Shown here piece after piece: positions 44,281 to 53,634 of a stretch of DNA of 64,000 bases; position 1 is the stretch's first letter, and each line of letters starts with the position of its first letter. This DNA is from Lachnospiraceae bacterium (GTDB taxonomy: Bacteria; Bacillota; Clostridia; Lachnospirales; Lachnospiraceae). Below the pieces are notes generated by a model. The model saw nothing but the letters and a program-made list of their open reading frames with translations. It had not been told where the DNA came from and ran no database searches. The stretch is from the NCBI GenBank assembly GCA_029071325.1, contig JAIEAP010000003.1, forward strand, positions 1 to 64,000, read 5' to 3'. A program made the translations under genes and the position numbers.

Positions 44281-45466
44281 AGAGGTGTATATGGAAGGGG
44301 CGGAAGAATCCCTGTTACATGTATATAATCGTTTCCCAGTGGTGTTAGATCACGGGGAGGGTGTATATTTATATGATACCGACGGAAAAAAATATCTTGA
44401 TTTTGCGGCGGGCATTGCCGTTATGGCATTGGGTTATGGTCATGAGGCATACAATCAGGCGTTAAAAGAGCAGATTGATAAGCTGACGCACACCTCTAAT
44501 CTCTATTATAACGTTCCGGTTATGGAAGCGGCCCGGAAATTCTGCAATATTTCAGGAATGGATCGGGTGTTTTTTACCAACAGCGGGGCGGAAGCGATTG
44601 AAGGCGCGATTAAGGCGGCTCGGAAATATGCCTATATCAGGGATGGACATACGGATCATGAGATCATTGCCATGGAGCATTCCTTCCATGGAAGAACTAT
44701 GGGAGCGCTGTCCGTTACCGGAAACGCTCATTACAGAGAACCCTTTGAGCCTCTGTTGGGAGGCGTACGGTTTGCCTCCTACAATGATATTGACAGCGTG
44801 AAGGCGTGCATTAACGGAAAAACCTGTGCCATCATTCTGGAGACTGTGCAGGGTGAGGGTGGTATTTATCCGGCGGATAAAGAGTTCTTGGAGGAAATTG
44901 GGCGTATCTGCCGTCAGCGTGATATCCTGCTGATCCTGGATGAGATCCAGTGCGGCATGGGGCGTTGCGGCACCATGTTTGCGTGGCAGGCATATGATGT
45001 GAAGCCAGATATTATGACCAGCGCCAAGGCGTTGGGATGCGGTGTACCGGTGGGGATTTTTGCCATGACAGATCAGGTGGCGAAGCAGTCTTTGGTGCCG
45101 GGAGACCACGGAACGACTTATGGAGGCAATCCGTTTGTGGGGGCGGCTGTCAGCAAGGTAATTGATCTTTTTGAGGAACTGCAGTTGGTGGAACATGTAC
45201 GCCAGGTGGCAGCATATATGGAAGAACAGCTGGATCAAGTGGTGGCGGATTATGACTGTATTACCGGGCAGCGTGGCAGAGGGCTGCTGCGGGGACTGGT
45301 GACCACCAGGCCTGTGGGAGCGATCACGACAGAAGCGCTGCAGGAGGGGCTGCTGGTTATTTCCGCGGGTCAGGATGTGATCCGTATGGTGCCGCCGCTG
45401 GTGATCGAGCGTGAGCATGTGGATGAGATGATTCAAAAGCTGCGCCGTGTACTGGATCGTGTATAA
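44273..45466 (+). CDS. argD: Acetylornithine aminotransferase, 397 aa
   Basis: ATG 44273 lies in the last codons of argB, with GAGAGGAG 10 bases before it. The PLP-dependent class III aminotransferase makes acetylornithine from the semialdehyde. Signatures are [61 protein letters not shown] and the lysine in [13 protein letters not shown]. The length and the operon position are typical. No argF (ornithine carbamoyltransferase) follows; an unrelated binding protein gene comes next. Confidence 0.96.
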   Translation: MNKEVYMEGAEESLLHVYNRFPVVLDHGEGVYLYDTDGKKYLDFAAGIAVMALGYGHEAYNQALKEQIDKLTHTSNLYYNVPVMEAARKFCNISGMDRVFFTNSGAEAIEGAIKAARKYAYIRDGHTDHEIIAMEHSFHGRTMGALSVTGNAHYREPFEPLLGGVRFASYNDIDSVKACINGKTCAIILETVQGEGGIYPADKEFLEEIGRICRQRDILLILDEIQCGMGRCGTMFAWQAYDVKPDIMTSAKALGCGVPVGIFAMTDQVAKQSLVPGDHGTTYGGNPFVGAAVSKVIDLFEELQLVEHVRQVAAYMEEQLDQVVADYDCITGQRGRGLLRGLVTTRPVGAITTEALQEGLLVISAGQDVIRMVPPLVIEREHVDEMIQKLRRVLDRV

Positions 45467-45499
45467 GCGCATGGCAAAAGAAACGAGAGGATAATCGGA

Positions 45500-46636
45500 G
45501 TGAGCAATAGCAAAGGAAAAATCATATCGGCTGCGGGTCTTTGCCTGTGTGTGATTCTGCTGTGGGCAGGGGCTTATCTTGTGCCGGAGCCAAATGAGGC
45601 AGGAGCGGCGACTCAGAAGGAGGAGCAGGAGCGCGTGCAGGCTGCCGGCTCTTATGAGGATTCTGAAAAGGAGGTTATTTTCTGGTACAGTGATGCGGAC
45701 TGTGCCTCCTTTGCAGAGGCATGCGTCAGAGATTATTACGATAAGACCGGTGTCGCCGTGTCTGCAGTTTATCGGGAGCCGGAGAGCTATCTGGAACAGA
45801 TCTATGACGTGTCCATGGAGGACGGGGATTTCCCGGATGTATATCTGACCTGGAATGATGCGGAGGAAAAAGCTTATCTCTATGGGGTATCCACCGGTGA
45901 GGTGTATCCTGTGTTCTTCAACACGCTGCTGCTGGCATACCGCACGGACTGCTTTCCAAATGCACCTGGCAGTATACAGGAGATCCTGGATTTTGGGCAG
46001 AGCAATGAGGTGGGCGAAGGTGTGGGCAATCTGCTGGAATGGAATGTGGCGGATGGCTTTTGCAATTATCCCTTTGTGGGGAATTCCATTTCGATACAGG
46101 AGGACGGCACTTATACAATTACCGATGGAGAAAAATATAATCAGAAGTTAATATTCTTTCAACAGCTGTCTGAGTCCGTGGGATTGGAGACGGATACCAT
46201 AACAAGAGCGTCTGTACTGGAAAACTTTAATCAAGGCGCAAGTTTGACGGCTTTGTTGGATTCCGATGATCTGGACCGGATCACTGCGGAAGGTTATGGA
46301 ATTGCAGTCCTTCCCGCACTGAATGAAGAACTGGATATGCAGGGCTGTGCCAGGACAGGAGTTCTCTTGATCAATGAATTCTCGGAACAGGAGGTAAAGC
46401 AGAAAGCGCGGGATTTTGCGGCATTTGTCACAGAGCAGGAGGCGATGCGTGTGTCGGAATTGACGCCGCACATCTCTGTGGACGGGACGTCATTGAAGAA
46501 TCCATGGGATATAGTCGCTTATGAGCAGTATACAAACAGCCGTCAGGTGCCTTCCTTTGTGCAGGAGGAGGCTTTCTGGTCGAGGTTTACCAGTGATATG
46601 ACGGGATTCTGGAACGGAGATGCGCTGCCGGAGTAG
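45500..46636 (+). CDS. Membrane-anchored extracellular solute-binding protein, 378 aa
   Basis: GTG 45500 is the start, with GAGAGG at 45485-45490. An N-terminal hydrophobic span (IISAAGLCLCVILLWAGAYL) has no lipobox cysteine in the right place, so it is either an uncleaved anchor or a signal peptide. The rest resembles family 1 binding proteins of ABC sugar or oligosaccharide importers (KEVIFWYSDADCASFAEACVRDYYD, FPDVYLTWNDAEE, AVLPALNEELDM, AAFVTEQEAMRVSELTPHIS), with VYPVFFNTLLLAYRTD as the usual lobe hinge. No permease or ATPase gene lies beside it, so it is an orphan whose ligand is unknown. Confidence 0.8.
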   Translation: MSNSKGKIISAAGLCLCVILLWAGAYLVPEPNEAGAATQKEEQERVQAAGSYEDSEKEVIFWYSDADCASFAEACVRDYYDKTGVAVSAVYREPESYLEQIYDVSMEDGDFPDVYLTWNDAEEKAYLYGVSTGEVYPVFFNTLLLAYRTDCFPNAPGSIQEILDFGQSNEVGEGVGNLLEWNVADGFCNYPFVGNSISIQEDGTYTITDGEKYNQKLIFFQQLSESVGLETDTITRASVLENFNQGASLTALLDSDDLDRITAEGYGIAVLPALNEELDMQGCARTGVLLINEFSEQEVKQKARDFAAFVTEQEAMRVSELTPHISVDGTSLKNPWDIVAYEQYTNSRQVPSFVQEEAFWSRFTSDMTGFWNGDALPE

Positions 46637-46663
46637 ATGGCTGTGAAATATAGAAACAAAAGA

Positions 46664-46669
46664 AAAATT
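46664..46669. repeat. Left 6-bp direct repeat (AAAATT) flanking the foldback element
   Basis: AAAATT directly abuts the left terminus of the element and is repeated at 47284-47289, as expected of a target-site duplication. The motif is AT-rich, so chance is possible. Confidence 0.55.
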
Positions 46670-47283
46670 CCTTGAGTTTTCACGTTTTGCAGACCAGGGG
46701 GCGGGGAGCGACAGATACATCCTTCCTGCCCTAAGATTCATTCACTGCTTTCCCCGGCTTACAGCCCTGCGCCAGATTGCTGCTCACCTTATGCTGAAAT
46801 TTCAGCTGCCGCTGGTATATCATTTGTGATGATTGCTGTCTTTTTCATGTTCGAACAATCTTAGGCGTCTGTCCGTCTGCATGAGGACATGCAATCTGCA
46901 GGTTTCGTGCTGCTCTTAGTGGGCGTTCTGAGGTGACGTGCAGGCTGCGGACATTGTCTGAGCTCGTACCATTAAATAAATCATTGTTTAGAGGCGAGTT
47001 TTGGACGCAGCCTGCTCATAGCGATCACAGAAGAACGTCCACCTAGAGCAGCTAGAAACCGAAGCCGCATGTCCGCAGCAGACGGACAGATGCCGGCAGA
47101 TTGTCGAAGCATAAAAAAGACACCAAACTTATGATATACCAGTGGCAGCGAAATTTACACGCATCGGTTCAATGCAATCTGTCTTAGGGCTGTAAGCCCC
47201 GGAGAGCGGTGCATGAGTCTCATGATAGGAAGGATGCATCTGTCTCTCCTCGGTCCTGGTCTGCAAAATACGAAAACTCAAGG
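46670..47283. mobile_element. 614-bp foldback (MITE-like) inverted-repeat element
   Basis: The whole stretch is one imperfect inverted repeat centred near 46976. The left end CCTTGAGTTTTC and right end GAAAACTCAAGG are exact complements. Arms of about 290 bases match at roughly 70% by eye, with long identical blocks (such as CTGTCCGTCTGC, TTTTGCAGACCAGG, GGCTTACAGCCCT and CTGGTATATCAT), around an AT-rich centre of about 30 bases. No credible protein frame is present. AAAATT lies on both sides. It fills the 743-bp gap between the binding-protein and comEA genes. As RNA it would fold into a single very long hairpin, so a structured RNA is the other reading. Confidence 0.75.
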
Positions 47284-47289
47284 AAAATT
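47284..47289. repeat. Right 6-bp direct repeat (AAAATT) flanking the foldback element
   Basis: Partner of 46664-46669, directly adjoining the right terminus. Confidence 0.55.
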
Positions 47290-47293
47290 CTAC

Positions 47294-47322
47294 TTGTCAT
47301 ATGGACTTTTTTTCGTTAAAAT
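47294..47322 (+). promoter_or_regulatory. Sigma-A promoter of comEA
   Basis: TTGTCA at 47294-47299, 17-nt spacer, TAAAAT at 47317-47322. It begins 5 bases after the foldback element, so the insertion left it intact or brought its upstream border. Confidence 0.7.
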
Positions 47323-47379
47323 AGAAACAGCAGGCATTAGGGAACTTTCTTACAGGCTGTCTGTAAGGAGTGAATGCAT

Positions 47380-47946
47380 ATGAAACGGATCATAACTTGT
47401 TTTCTCGTATTATGGGGCATGGGGATTATAACCGCATGTGCCAGGGAGAATACGGTGTACTTGGAGTCGGATACACAGGAAGAGTACGATGAAAGTGCTT
47501 CGGAGACTTTTGCCTGTCAGCCGGCTTCTTGTTGTGTATATATATGTGGCGCGGTGGTGCGCCCCGGTGTGTATGAGGTCCCGGAGGGATCGCGCATTTT
47601 TCAGGTACTGGAACTGGCGGGAGGGTTCACGGAGGATGCGGCGGTGACGGAGCTCAATCAGGCGGAGCCTGTGCATGACGGGCAGATGCTTCGCGTACTG
47701 ACGGTAGAGGAGGCGGCCGCAGAAGCGGCAGAGGCACAGGAAACCGCGGACGGACGGGTAAATATCAATACTGCCTCGGTGGAAGAACTGATGGGGCTTG
47801 CGGGCATTGGAGAATCCAAGGCGCAAAGCATCGTTGCTTACCGGGAGGAACACGGGGCTTTTAGCGAGACGGAAGAGCTGATGAATATTACAGGAATCAA
47901 AGCCGGAGTATATGAGAAAATAAAGAATAATATAAAGGTGGACTGA
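47380..47946 (+). CDS. comEA: ComEA-like DNA-uptake lipoprotein, 188 aa
   Basis: TAAGGAG at 47364-47370 favours ATG 47380 over ATG 47374. ComEA binds DNA outside the membrane and hands it to ComEC. Residues about 45-110 form an SLBB domain (YICGAVVRPGVYEVPEGSRIFQVL), and residues 125-188 are two helix-hairpin-helix motifs (VNINTASVEELMGLAGIGESKAQ and NITGIKAGVYEKI). Unusually the N-terminus ends in a lipobox-like ITAC (C20), suggesting lipid anchoring in place of the single span of B. subtilis ComEA. comEC lies 3 kb downstream, and a two-component system follows at once. Confidence 0.88.
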   Translation: MKRIITCFLVLWGMGIITACARENTVYLESDTQEEYDESASETFACQPASCCVYICGAVVRPGVYEVPEGSRIFQVLELAGGFTEDAAVTELNQAEPVHDGQMLRVLTVEEAAAEAAEAQETADGRVNINTASVEELMGLAGIGESKAQSIVAYREEHGAFSETEELMNITGIKAGVYEKIKNNIKVD

Positions 47947-47954
47947 GGTGTAAA

Positions 47955-48644
47955 ATGGCAAAAAAGGTTCTGGTAGTTGATGATGAAAAATTGATTGTGA
48001 AAGGCATTCGCTTTTCTCTGGAACAGGACGGTATGGAAGTGACGTGTGCCTATGACGGAGAGGAAGCGCTGAAGCTTGCACAGGAGACGGCATTTGATAT
48101 GATCTTGCTGGACATTATGCTGCCGAAAATGAACGGATTTGAAGTATGCCAGGCAATCCGGGAATTTTCGGATATGCCCATCGTCATGCTGACCGCAAAG
48201 GGTGACGACATGGACAAAATCCTGGGACTGGAATACGGCGCGGACGATTATATTACGAAACCTTTTAATATTCTGGAGGTGAAGGCGCGCATCAAGGCAA
48301 TTATGCGAAGGACATCTGCGGGAGAGGCGAAGGCTGATGCCGGAAAGATCGTAGAGAGCGGTGATCTGAGGCTGGATTGTGAGAGCAGACGTCTCTTTGT
48401 ATCCGACAGGGAAATCAATCTGACGGCGAAGGAGTTTGATTTACTGGAACTTCTTGTTTTAAATCCGGGCAAGGTCTACAGCAGGGAGAATCTTCTGAAT
48501 CTGGTGTGGGGATACGAGTATCCGGGAGATGTGCGCACGGTGGATGTACATGTGCGGCGGTTGAGAGAGAAGATTGAACCCAGCCCCAGTGAGCCTAAAT
48601 ATGTGCATACAAAGTGGGGAGTAGGCTATTTCTATCAGAAATAA
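47955..48644 (+). CDS. OmpR/PhoB-family response regulator, 229 aa
   Basis: ATG 47955 lies 8 bases after comEA, with GAGGTG upstream. The receiver domain has the acidic pocket VVDDE and the phosphorylation site D53 in LLDIMLPKMNG, plus T/S in MLTAKG and K in YITKPF. The C-terminal winged helix (residues about 130-229; LTAKEFDLLELLVLNPGKVYSRENLL, RTVDVHVRRLREKIE) binds DNA. It pairs with the kinase at 48671. The sequence resembles WalR/PhoP-like regulators, but the target genes are not shown here. Confidence 0.93.
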   Translation: MAKKVLVVDDEKLIVKGIRFSLEQDGMEVTCAYDGEEALKLAQETAFDMILLDIMLPKMNGFEVCQAIREFSDMPIVMLTAKGDDMDKILGLEYGADDYITKPFNILEVKARIKAIMRRTSAGEAKADAGKIVESGDLRLDCESRRLFVSDREINLTAKEFDLLELLVLNPGKVYSRENLLNLVWGYEYPGDVRTVDVHVRRLREKIEPSPSEPKYVHTKWGVGYFYQK

Positions 48645-48670
48645 TGTAACATGGATAGGAGTGTATTGCC

Positions 48671-50116
48671 ATGAGCGGTAAGGTAATTCGAAATTATTTT
48701 AAAAGTCTGAAATTCCGATTGTTATCTCTTTTTCTGATATTGGGAATCCTGTCTGGCATTGCGGTACGTATAGGCGTGCTGACCGCATATGAGAAACGTG
48801 TAATTAATAATCGCAGTATTGAAGTATTAAGCCAGTCCAAAATTCTGGCGACGCAGATCGTTAGTATGGATTATATCCATAATCTATCCTCAGAGACGAT
48901 CACATCACAGCTGCAGCAGTTGTCCCAGATATATGATGGGCGTGTGATGCTGATCGACGACACTTTTCGTATTGTGGAGGATACTTATGATCTGGATGAG
49001 AACAGGACGATTATCTCAGAGGAAGTGGTCAGGTGCTTAAGAGGGGAGGAAACTTCTCGTTACGATAAGGAGAATCATTATATAGAAATGACGATTCCCC
49101 TCACCAGGAAAAATCTGGATACCAGCGAAAGCTTGGTGATAGGAGCGCTGCTTGTGAGCGTATCCACAGATTCCATTGTGGCAAATCTGGATGATATGAG
49201 ACAGCGGGCTTTGGTGATCCAGTTGATTTCCGGTATGTGTCTGTTTGCTCTGGGGATGTTTTTGTCCATGCGTCTGACCAATCCGTTGAAAAAAATGGCA
49301 GATTCTATTGAAGAGATACAGATGGGCAAGGATGCCAACGACGGCAAATTGATGGTGACAGACTGCTATGAAACGGCACGCATCTCGGATCGGTTCAATC
49401 GCCTGTTTGGCAGAATGAAGCTGCTGGACGATTCCAGGCAGGAGTTTGTGTCCAATGTGTCTCACGAACTGAAAACGCCGTTGACTTCTATGAAAGTGCT
49501 GGCAGATTCTCTGAACGGACAGGAAGATGTCCCGGTAGAGTTATACCGGGAATTTATGGTTGATATCGGCAATGAGATTGAGCGCGAGAATAAGATCATT
49601 AACGATCTGCTGTCTCTGGTGCGCATGGATAAGTCAGCGGCGGATTTAAATATCACTTCAGTCAGTATCAACGAGTTATTGGATCTGATTTTAAAAAGAC
49701 TGAAGCCCATTGCGGAGAAGAAGCATGTGGATCTGGTGCTGGAGAGCTTCCGACCTGTAACGGCGGAGGTCGACGAGGTGAAGCTGACCCTTGCTATTTC
49801 CAATCTGGTGGAGAATGCCATTAAGTATAACAGAGAGGGAGGCTGGGTACATGTTTCCCTGAACGCGGATTATCAGTATTTCTATCTGAAGGTAGAGGAT
49901 TCCGGCATCGGTATACCGGAGGATTCTCTGGATCATATTTATGAGAGATTCTATCGTGTGGACAAGTCTCATTCCCGGGAAATCGGTGGAACAGGGCTAG
50001 GGCTTGCCATAACCAGAAGTTCGATCCTGATGCACCGGGGCGCTATCAAGGTGTTCAGTACGGAAGGGGAGGGAACGTTGTTCACGGTTCGTATACCGCT
50101 GAACTACATTTCCTAG
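48671..50116 (+). CDS. Sensor histidine kinase with HAMP domain, 481 aa
   Basis: ATG 48671 follows ATAGGAGTG. Two spans (residues about 18-40 and 178-198) frame an extracellular sensor of about 135 residues. A HAMP segment (MRLTNPLKKMADSIEEI) leads to the dimer helix with the phospho-accepting H265 in VSNVSHELKTPLTS. The ATPase has the N, G1 and G2 boxes (NLVENAIKYN, DSGIGIPEDSL, GGTGLGLAITRS). No PAS domain is seen. The layout is PhoR/WalK-like. The signal is unknown; the neighbours (comEA, a GerMN lipoprotein, comEC) suggest an envelope-linked one. Confidence 0.93.
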   Translation: MSGKVIRNYFKSLKFRLLSLFLILGILSGIAVRIGVLTAYEKRVINNRSIEVLSQSKILATQIVSMDYIHNLSSETITSQLQQLSQIYDGRVMLIDDTFRIVEDTYDLDENRTIISEEVVRCLRGEETSRYDKENHYIEMTIPLTRKNLDTSESLVIGALLVSVSTDSIVANLDDMRQRALVIQLISGMCLFALGMFLSMRLTNPLKKMADSIEEIQMGKDANDGKLMVTDCYETARISDRFNRLFGRMKLLDDSRQEFVSNVSHELKTPLTSMKVLADSLNGQEDVPVELYREFMVDIGNEIERENKIINDLLSLVRMDKSAADLNITSVSINELLDLILKRLKPIAEKKHVDLVLESFRPVTAEVDEVKLTLAISNLVENAIKYNREGGWVHVSLNADYQYFYLKVEDSGIGIPEDSLDHIYERFYRVDKSHSREIGGTGLGLAITRSSILMHRGAIKVFSTEGEGTLFTVRIPLNYIS

Positions 50117-50126
50117 GAGGATGTCA

Positions 50127-51095
50127 ATGAGAAAAATAGTAATACTGTTGGTGGCAGCGGTTCTGTTCGGATTGCTGGCGGGCTGCAGCCGTGATGAGAC
50201 CGCAGAGTCCGATTATTTCATATATTATATTGCCAAAGACAAGACCAGGATTGTGGAGCAGCCATGCGATCTCGAAGGGAATAATACGACAGAAATGGTA
50301 CAGGAGATGCTGAGCGCTCTGGATACGGACGTGGACAGCGCCGAATACCAGAAGCCGCTATCCGGTAATGTGAATATAGTGTCTTACCGGCTGGATAACG
50401 CACAGCTGTCTCTCGTATTCAATGAGGCTTACAACAAGATGGATACAGCCGAGGAGGTACTGTGCCGTGCAGCCGTGGTGAGGACCATGGTACAGATTCC
50501 GGGTGTAGACTGTGTATCCTTCTATATCGGTGATGCTCCGCTGGTGAATAAGGACGGCACAGTCATTGGATTAATGACGCAGGAGAACTTCGTGGAGAAT
50601 CCGGGAGATCAGATTAATTCTATCCGGACCGCCAGACTGCAGTTGTACTTTGCCAATCCGGAGGGGGATGGGCTTGTGCTGACAGAGCAGGAGGTGGAGT
50701 ACAGCAGTAATATTTCCAAAGAGAAGCTGATCATGGAAAATCTGCTGGCCGGCCCTACGGATAAAAATGTGCGTGCAACGATACCTGCGGGAACAAAACT
50801 CGTCAGTGTGGCAACCACCAACGGCACCTGTTTTGTAACTTTGGACAGCGGTTTTCTCAATCAGAATTATGAGATCCAGGAAGCAATTGTCATATATTCT
50901 ATTGTGAACTCTCTGTCAGAGGTCAGTACGGTAAGCCGTGTGCAGATTTCCATCAACGGTGAGACAAACGGTGTATATCGAAACAGCTTTCCACTGAATC
51001 AGTTGTATGAACGGAATCTCAGCTATGTAGTAAATCTTGAAAATGATAACGTGATAAATACAGAGGGAGGAGAGGCGCTTGAGATTTATCCATAA
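50127..51095 (+). CDS. GerMN-domain lipoprotein, 322 aa
   Basis: AGGAGG at 50115-50120 suits ATG 50127; the ATG at 50121 is too close. The lipobox LAGC gives C20. The mature part holds two GerMN units: residues about 35-150 (YYIAKDKTRIVEQPCDL, EMVQEMLSAL, NAQLSLVFNEAYNKMD) and about 170-290 (LQLYFANPEGDGLVLTEQEVEY, LIMENLLAGPTDKNVRATIP, CFVTLDSGFL). GerM-type lipoproteins serve sporulation and envelope assembly in Bacillota. Placed after a sensor kinase, it may be a modulating partner, as LpqB-like proteins are for some kinases; this is inferred. Confidence 0.85.
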   Translation: MRKIVILLVAAVLFGLLAGCSRDETAESDYFIYYIAKDKTRIVEQPCDLEGNNTTEMVQEMLSALDTDVDSAEYQKPLSGNVNIVSYRLDNAQLSLVFNEAYNKMDTAEEVLCRAAVVRTMVQIPGVDCVSFYIGDAPLVNKDGTVIGLMTQENFVENPGDQINSIRTARLQLYFANPEGDGLVLTEQEVEYSSNISKEKLIMENLLAGPTDKNVRATIPAGTKLVSVATTNGTCFVTLDSGFLNQNYEIQEAIVIYSIVNSLSEVSTVSRVQISINGETNGVYRNSFPLNQLYERNLSYVVNLENDNVINTEGGEALEIYP

Positions 51096-53595
51096 GCGTC
51101 CCCTGTGCAGCTTTGTTCTTGCCATGACAGCGGGGATACTGACCGGTATGGGCAGTTCCTGGCTGCTGTGTCTGGCGGCTGCGGTGCCTGTAGTATGGTC
51201 GCTGACGCCGGACCGGAAGACGAAAGAGCGGAGAAAGATGCCGATGCCGGGTATATCTGCAAGTATTTTGGCGGGCATATGTCTTCTCTGTTTTGTTGCC
51301 GGCTATGTTCGTATCCGGCAGGAAGAAGAGATGAGCAGATCGGTGGAACCGCTGTTGGCACATGCGGAATCCGCAGAATTACAGGGGAACGTATATAAAA
51401 AACAAATCAGGAATAAAGAAACAGTTTTCTATCTGAATCAGGTTATTCTTCGGGTGAATGGTGAGAATTACAAGACGCACCCGGTTCTGGTCCATGTATC
51501 GGACGAATTATCAAATATCAAAGAAACATTTCATCAAATCAGTGAATTGCAGATTGGGAATACGGCGGTATTCTGCGGAACATTGCGTTGCTTTGACACT
51601 GCTTCCAATGAAGGCGGTTTTGACGAAGGGCAATATTACCGTTCCATGGGCATGGACTATCACATGGATGCGGACACTCTGCTGCAGGTTCATGGCCAGA
51701 GCAACGCGTTTGCCGGTCTGTGTGAATGGGTTCTAGAAAAATTAAAGAGTAATTTAACTATACTGTTCTCAGAAGAAAATGCGGGAATTGTAAGCGCTAT
51801 GGTCCTGGGAGACAAGGAACTTCTGGATCAGAGTGTAAATACGGTGTTTCGGCAGGCAGGCGTAGCGCATATACTGGTGGTCAGCGGTATGCATATGTCC
51901 TGTATCGGCATGTGCATATATGGTATACTCCGCAGACTGGGCGGACATTTTATACCGGCAGCGGGAGCGGCTGTAGTCCTGTATCTATATGGAAGTCTGA
52001 CAGGATTCGGCATATCGGCGCGCCGTGCATTTCTCATGTTTGCACTGGCAATGCTGGGAAGAGCCGTGGGCAGGACCTATGATGTGCTCACCGGATTATC
52101 CTTTGCTCTGCTATGGCTGCTGTGGGAAAATCCTATGTTGATACAGAATACCGGACTGCAATTCTCGGTTGCGGCAATTCTGGGCGTGGTGTTGGTGGCC
52201 AGGCAACTTCGCAGATGGTGGGAGTCGCTGCGGTCTGTGGAGAATGGGGGAGATATTCCGCAGAATTGCAGGCAGGAACACAAGCATAGGAAAGGTGTCA
52301 GGCGCATATCCGGTCTGGTCGAAAAATTGCGTGAAGCGTGGTTTGTATCCCTGGGAGTGCAGCTTACGACAATGCCGTTGGTAATGAGGGCGTATTATGA
52401 AGTGCCGCTCTATGGCATATTTGTGAATCTCATGGTGGTTCCGCTGTTGGGAATCGTGTTGTGTCTTGGTATCTGCTGCTGTGTTTTGTCCTTGATAGCT
52501 GTCGGCGCGGCGCAGATTTTTGCCGTGCCCTTGGAAGGTGTGCTGTCGGTGCTGCGGGAAGTGGTGTCCTGGAGTGTAAGGCTGCCGGGAGCCACAACAG
52601 TGACGGGAACCCGGTCTGTAGAACAGGTAGTGCTCTATTATGTGATCCTGGTGGTGTTGCTGTATGGAGTGTCCTGGTTGTTTGAGAAAGGTGTGGGGCA
52701 TAAAAAGAGTGTGCGGGCGGTAACTGTGGGAGGGGTGTTGTTCTTTGCTGCCTGTTCCCTGCGTCCTATGTCGGATGGTAAGATATGCGCATTTTTAGAT
52801 GTGGGACAGGGGGACGGTATTTATATTCGGGCAGAAAACGGTACAAATCTATTTCTGGATGGAGGAAGCAGCAGTAAGTCCCGACTGGGCAGCTATACAA
52901 TATTACCGTTCTTAAAATACAACGGAATCGGTGTAGTGGATTACTGGCTGGTAAGCCATTACGATACGGATCATGTAAATGGTCTGATAGAGGTGCTGGA
53001 AGAGGGGTATTCCGTTCGGTGTCTCGTGTTGCCCAGGCGGGACAGCAGCAGTGAAAATTACCGCACTATTCTGGAACTGGCGGAGGCAAAGGGTGTGGAA
53101 ATTCTGTACCTGGGGCAGGGAGATAGGCTTCATCTGGGCGAGGATACGATATACTGCCTGGCGCCGGAGAGACAGCAGGCGGAGTCTGATGGGGTAACAG
53201 AAGCAGCGGATGAGAATGAGAACTGTCTTGTCTTCTATTATGATGGCATAGAGTTTCAGGGGATATTTGCAGGGGATGTGGGCGTGGATACGGAAGAAAT
53301 AATACTGGCGCAGAATACCTGCCTTGCTCGGGTGGATAAGGCGCGTCTGATCCTAAAAGCCAATCATCACGGCTCCAATTATTCCAATGGAGAGCGGTGG
53401 CTGAATGCCTTGTCCCCGGCATACTGCGTGGTGTCCTGTGGAGAGAATAACCGATACGGGCATCCTGGGGCAGAGGCCGTGGAGCGTATGGAGCAGATAT
53501 CTTCCCTGCTGTATTATACCATGGATGAAAGGCAGATCAGCTTTTATCAGGATGACGTGGAGGGTATTGTTCCATCTTGCTGGCGTGGAGAATAG
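51079..53595 (+). CDS. comEC: ComEC/Rec2 DNA internalisation channel, 838 aa
   Basis: The likely start is TTG 51079 (LRFIHKR, read as Met), with GGGAGGAGAGG at 51064-51074, overlapping the previous gene by 17 bases. The protein forms the membrane channel for single-stranded DNA in transformation. The N-terminal part has spans and an OB-like DUF4131 domain; the competence domain (EENAGIVSAMVLGDKELLD, HILVVSGMHMSCIGM) follows with many spans. The C-terminal beta-lactamase-like domain has DVGQGDGIYI and the metal motif SHYDTDHVNG, plus ANHHGSNYSN, so nuclease activity looks intact. The length is somewhat above B. subtilis ComEC (776). Confidence 0.9.
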   Translation: MRFIHKRPLCSFVLAMTAGILTGMGSSWLLCLAAAVPVVWSLTPDRKTKERRKMPMPGISASILAGICLLCFVAGYVRIRQEEEMSRSVEPLLAHAESAELQGNVYKKQIRNKETVFYLNQVILRVNGENYKTHPVLVHVSDELSNIKETFHQISELQIGNTAVFCGTLRCFDTASNEGGFDEGQYYRSMGMDYHMDADTLLQVHGQSNAFAGLCEWVLEKLKSNLTILFSEENAGIVSAMVLGDKELLDQSVNTVFRQAGVAHILVVSGMHMSCIGMCIYGILRRLGGHFIPAAGAAVVLYLYGSLTGFGISARRAFLMFALAMLGRAVGRTYDVLTGLSFALLWLLWENPMLIQNTGLQFSVAAILGVVLVARQLRRWWESLRSVENGGDIPQNCRQEHKHRKGVRRISGLVEKLREAWFVSLGVQLTTMPLVMRAYYEVPLYGIFVNLMVVPLLGIVLCLGICCCVLSLIAVGAAQIFAVPLEGVLSVLREVVSWSVRLPGATTVTGTRSVEQVVLYYVILVVLLYGVSWLFEKGVGHKKSVRAVTVGGVLFFAACSLRPMSDGKICAFLDVGQGDGIYIRAENGTNLFLDGGSSSKSRLGSYTILPFLKYNGIGVVDYWLVSHYDTDHVNGLIEVLEEGYSVRCLVLPRRDSSSENYRTILELAEAKGVEILYLGQGDRLHLGEDTIYCLAPERQQAESDGVTEAADENENCLVFYYDGIEFQGIFAGDVGVDTEEIILAQNTCLARVDKARLILKANHHGSNYSNGERWLNALSPAYCVVSCGENNRYGHPGAEAVERMEQISSLLYYTMDERQISFYQDDVEGIVPSCWRGE

Positions 53596-53598
53596 ACA

Positions 53599-53627
53599 TT
53601 TACTATCCGGCGTGAATGTGCTAGAAT
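53599..53627 (+). promoter_or_regulatory. Candidate sigma-A promoter of holA
   Basis: TTTACT at 53599-53604, 17-nt spacer ending in TGC, then TAGAAT at 53622-53627, an extended -10 form. The expected transcript start is at or next to the holA ATG (53635). Confidence 0.55.
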
Positions 53628-53634
53628 AACCAAC

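Noticed and set aside
46490..46741. 83-codon minus-strand frame reaching into the foldback element
   Set aside because: It overlaps the end of the solute-binding protein gene, has no ribosome site and no matching frame in the other arm of the inverted repeat.
46670..47283. Foldback element read as a retron or group II intron
   Set aside because: There is no reverse transcriptase gene near it, and the symmetric arms do not show the domain V hairpin or intron ends.
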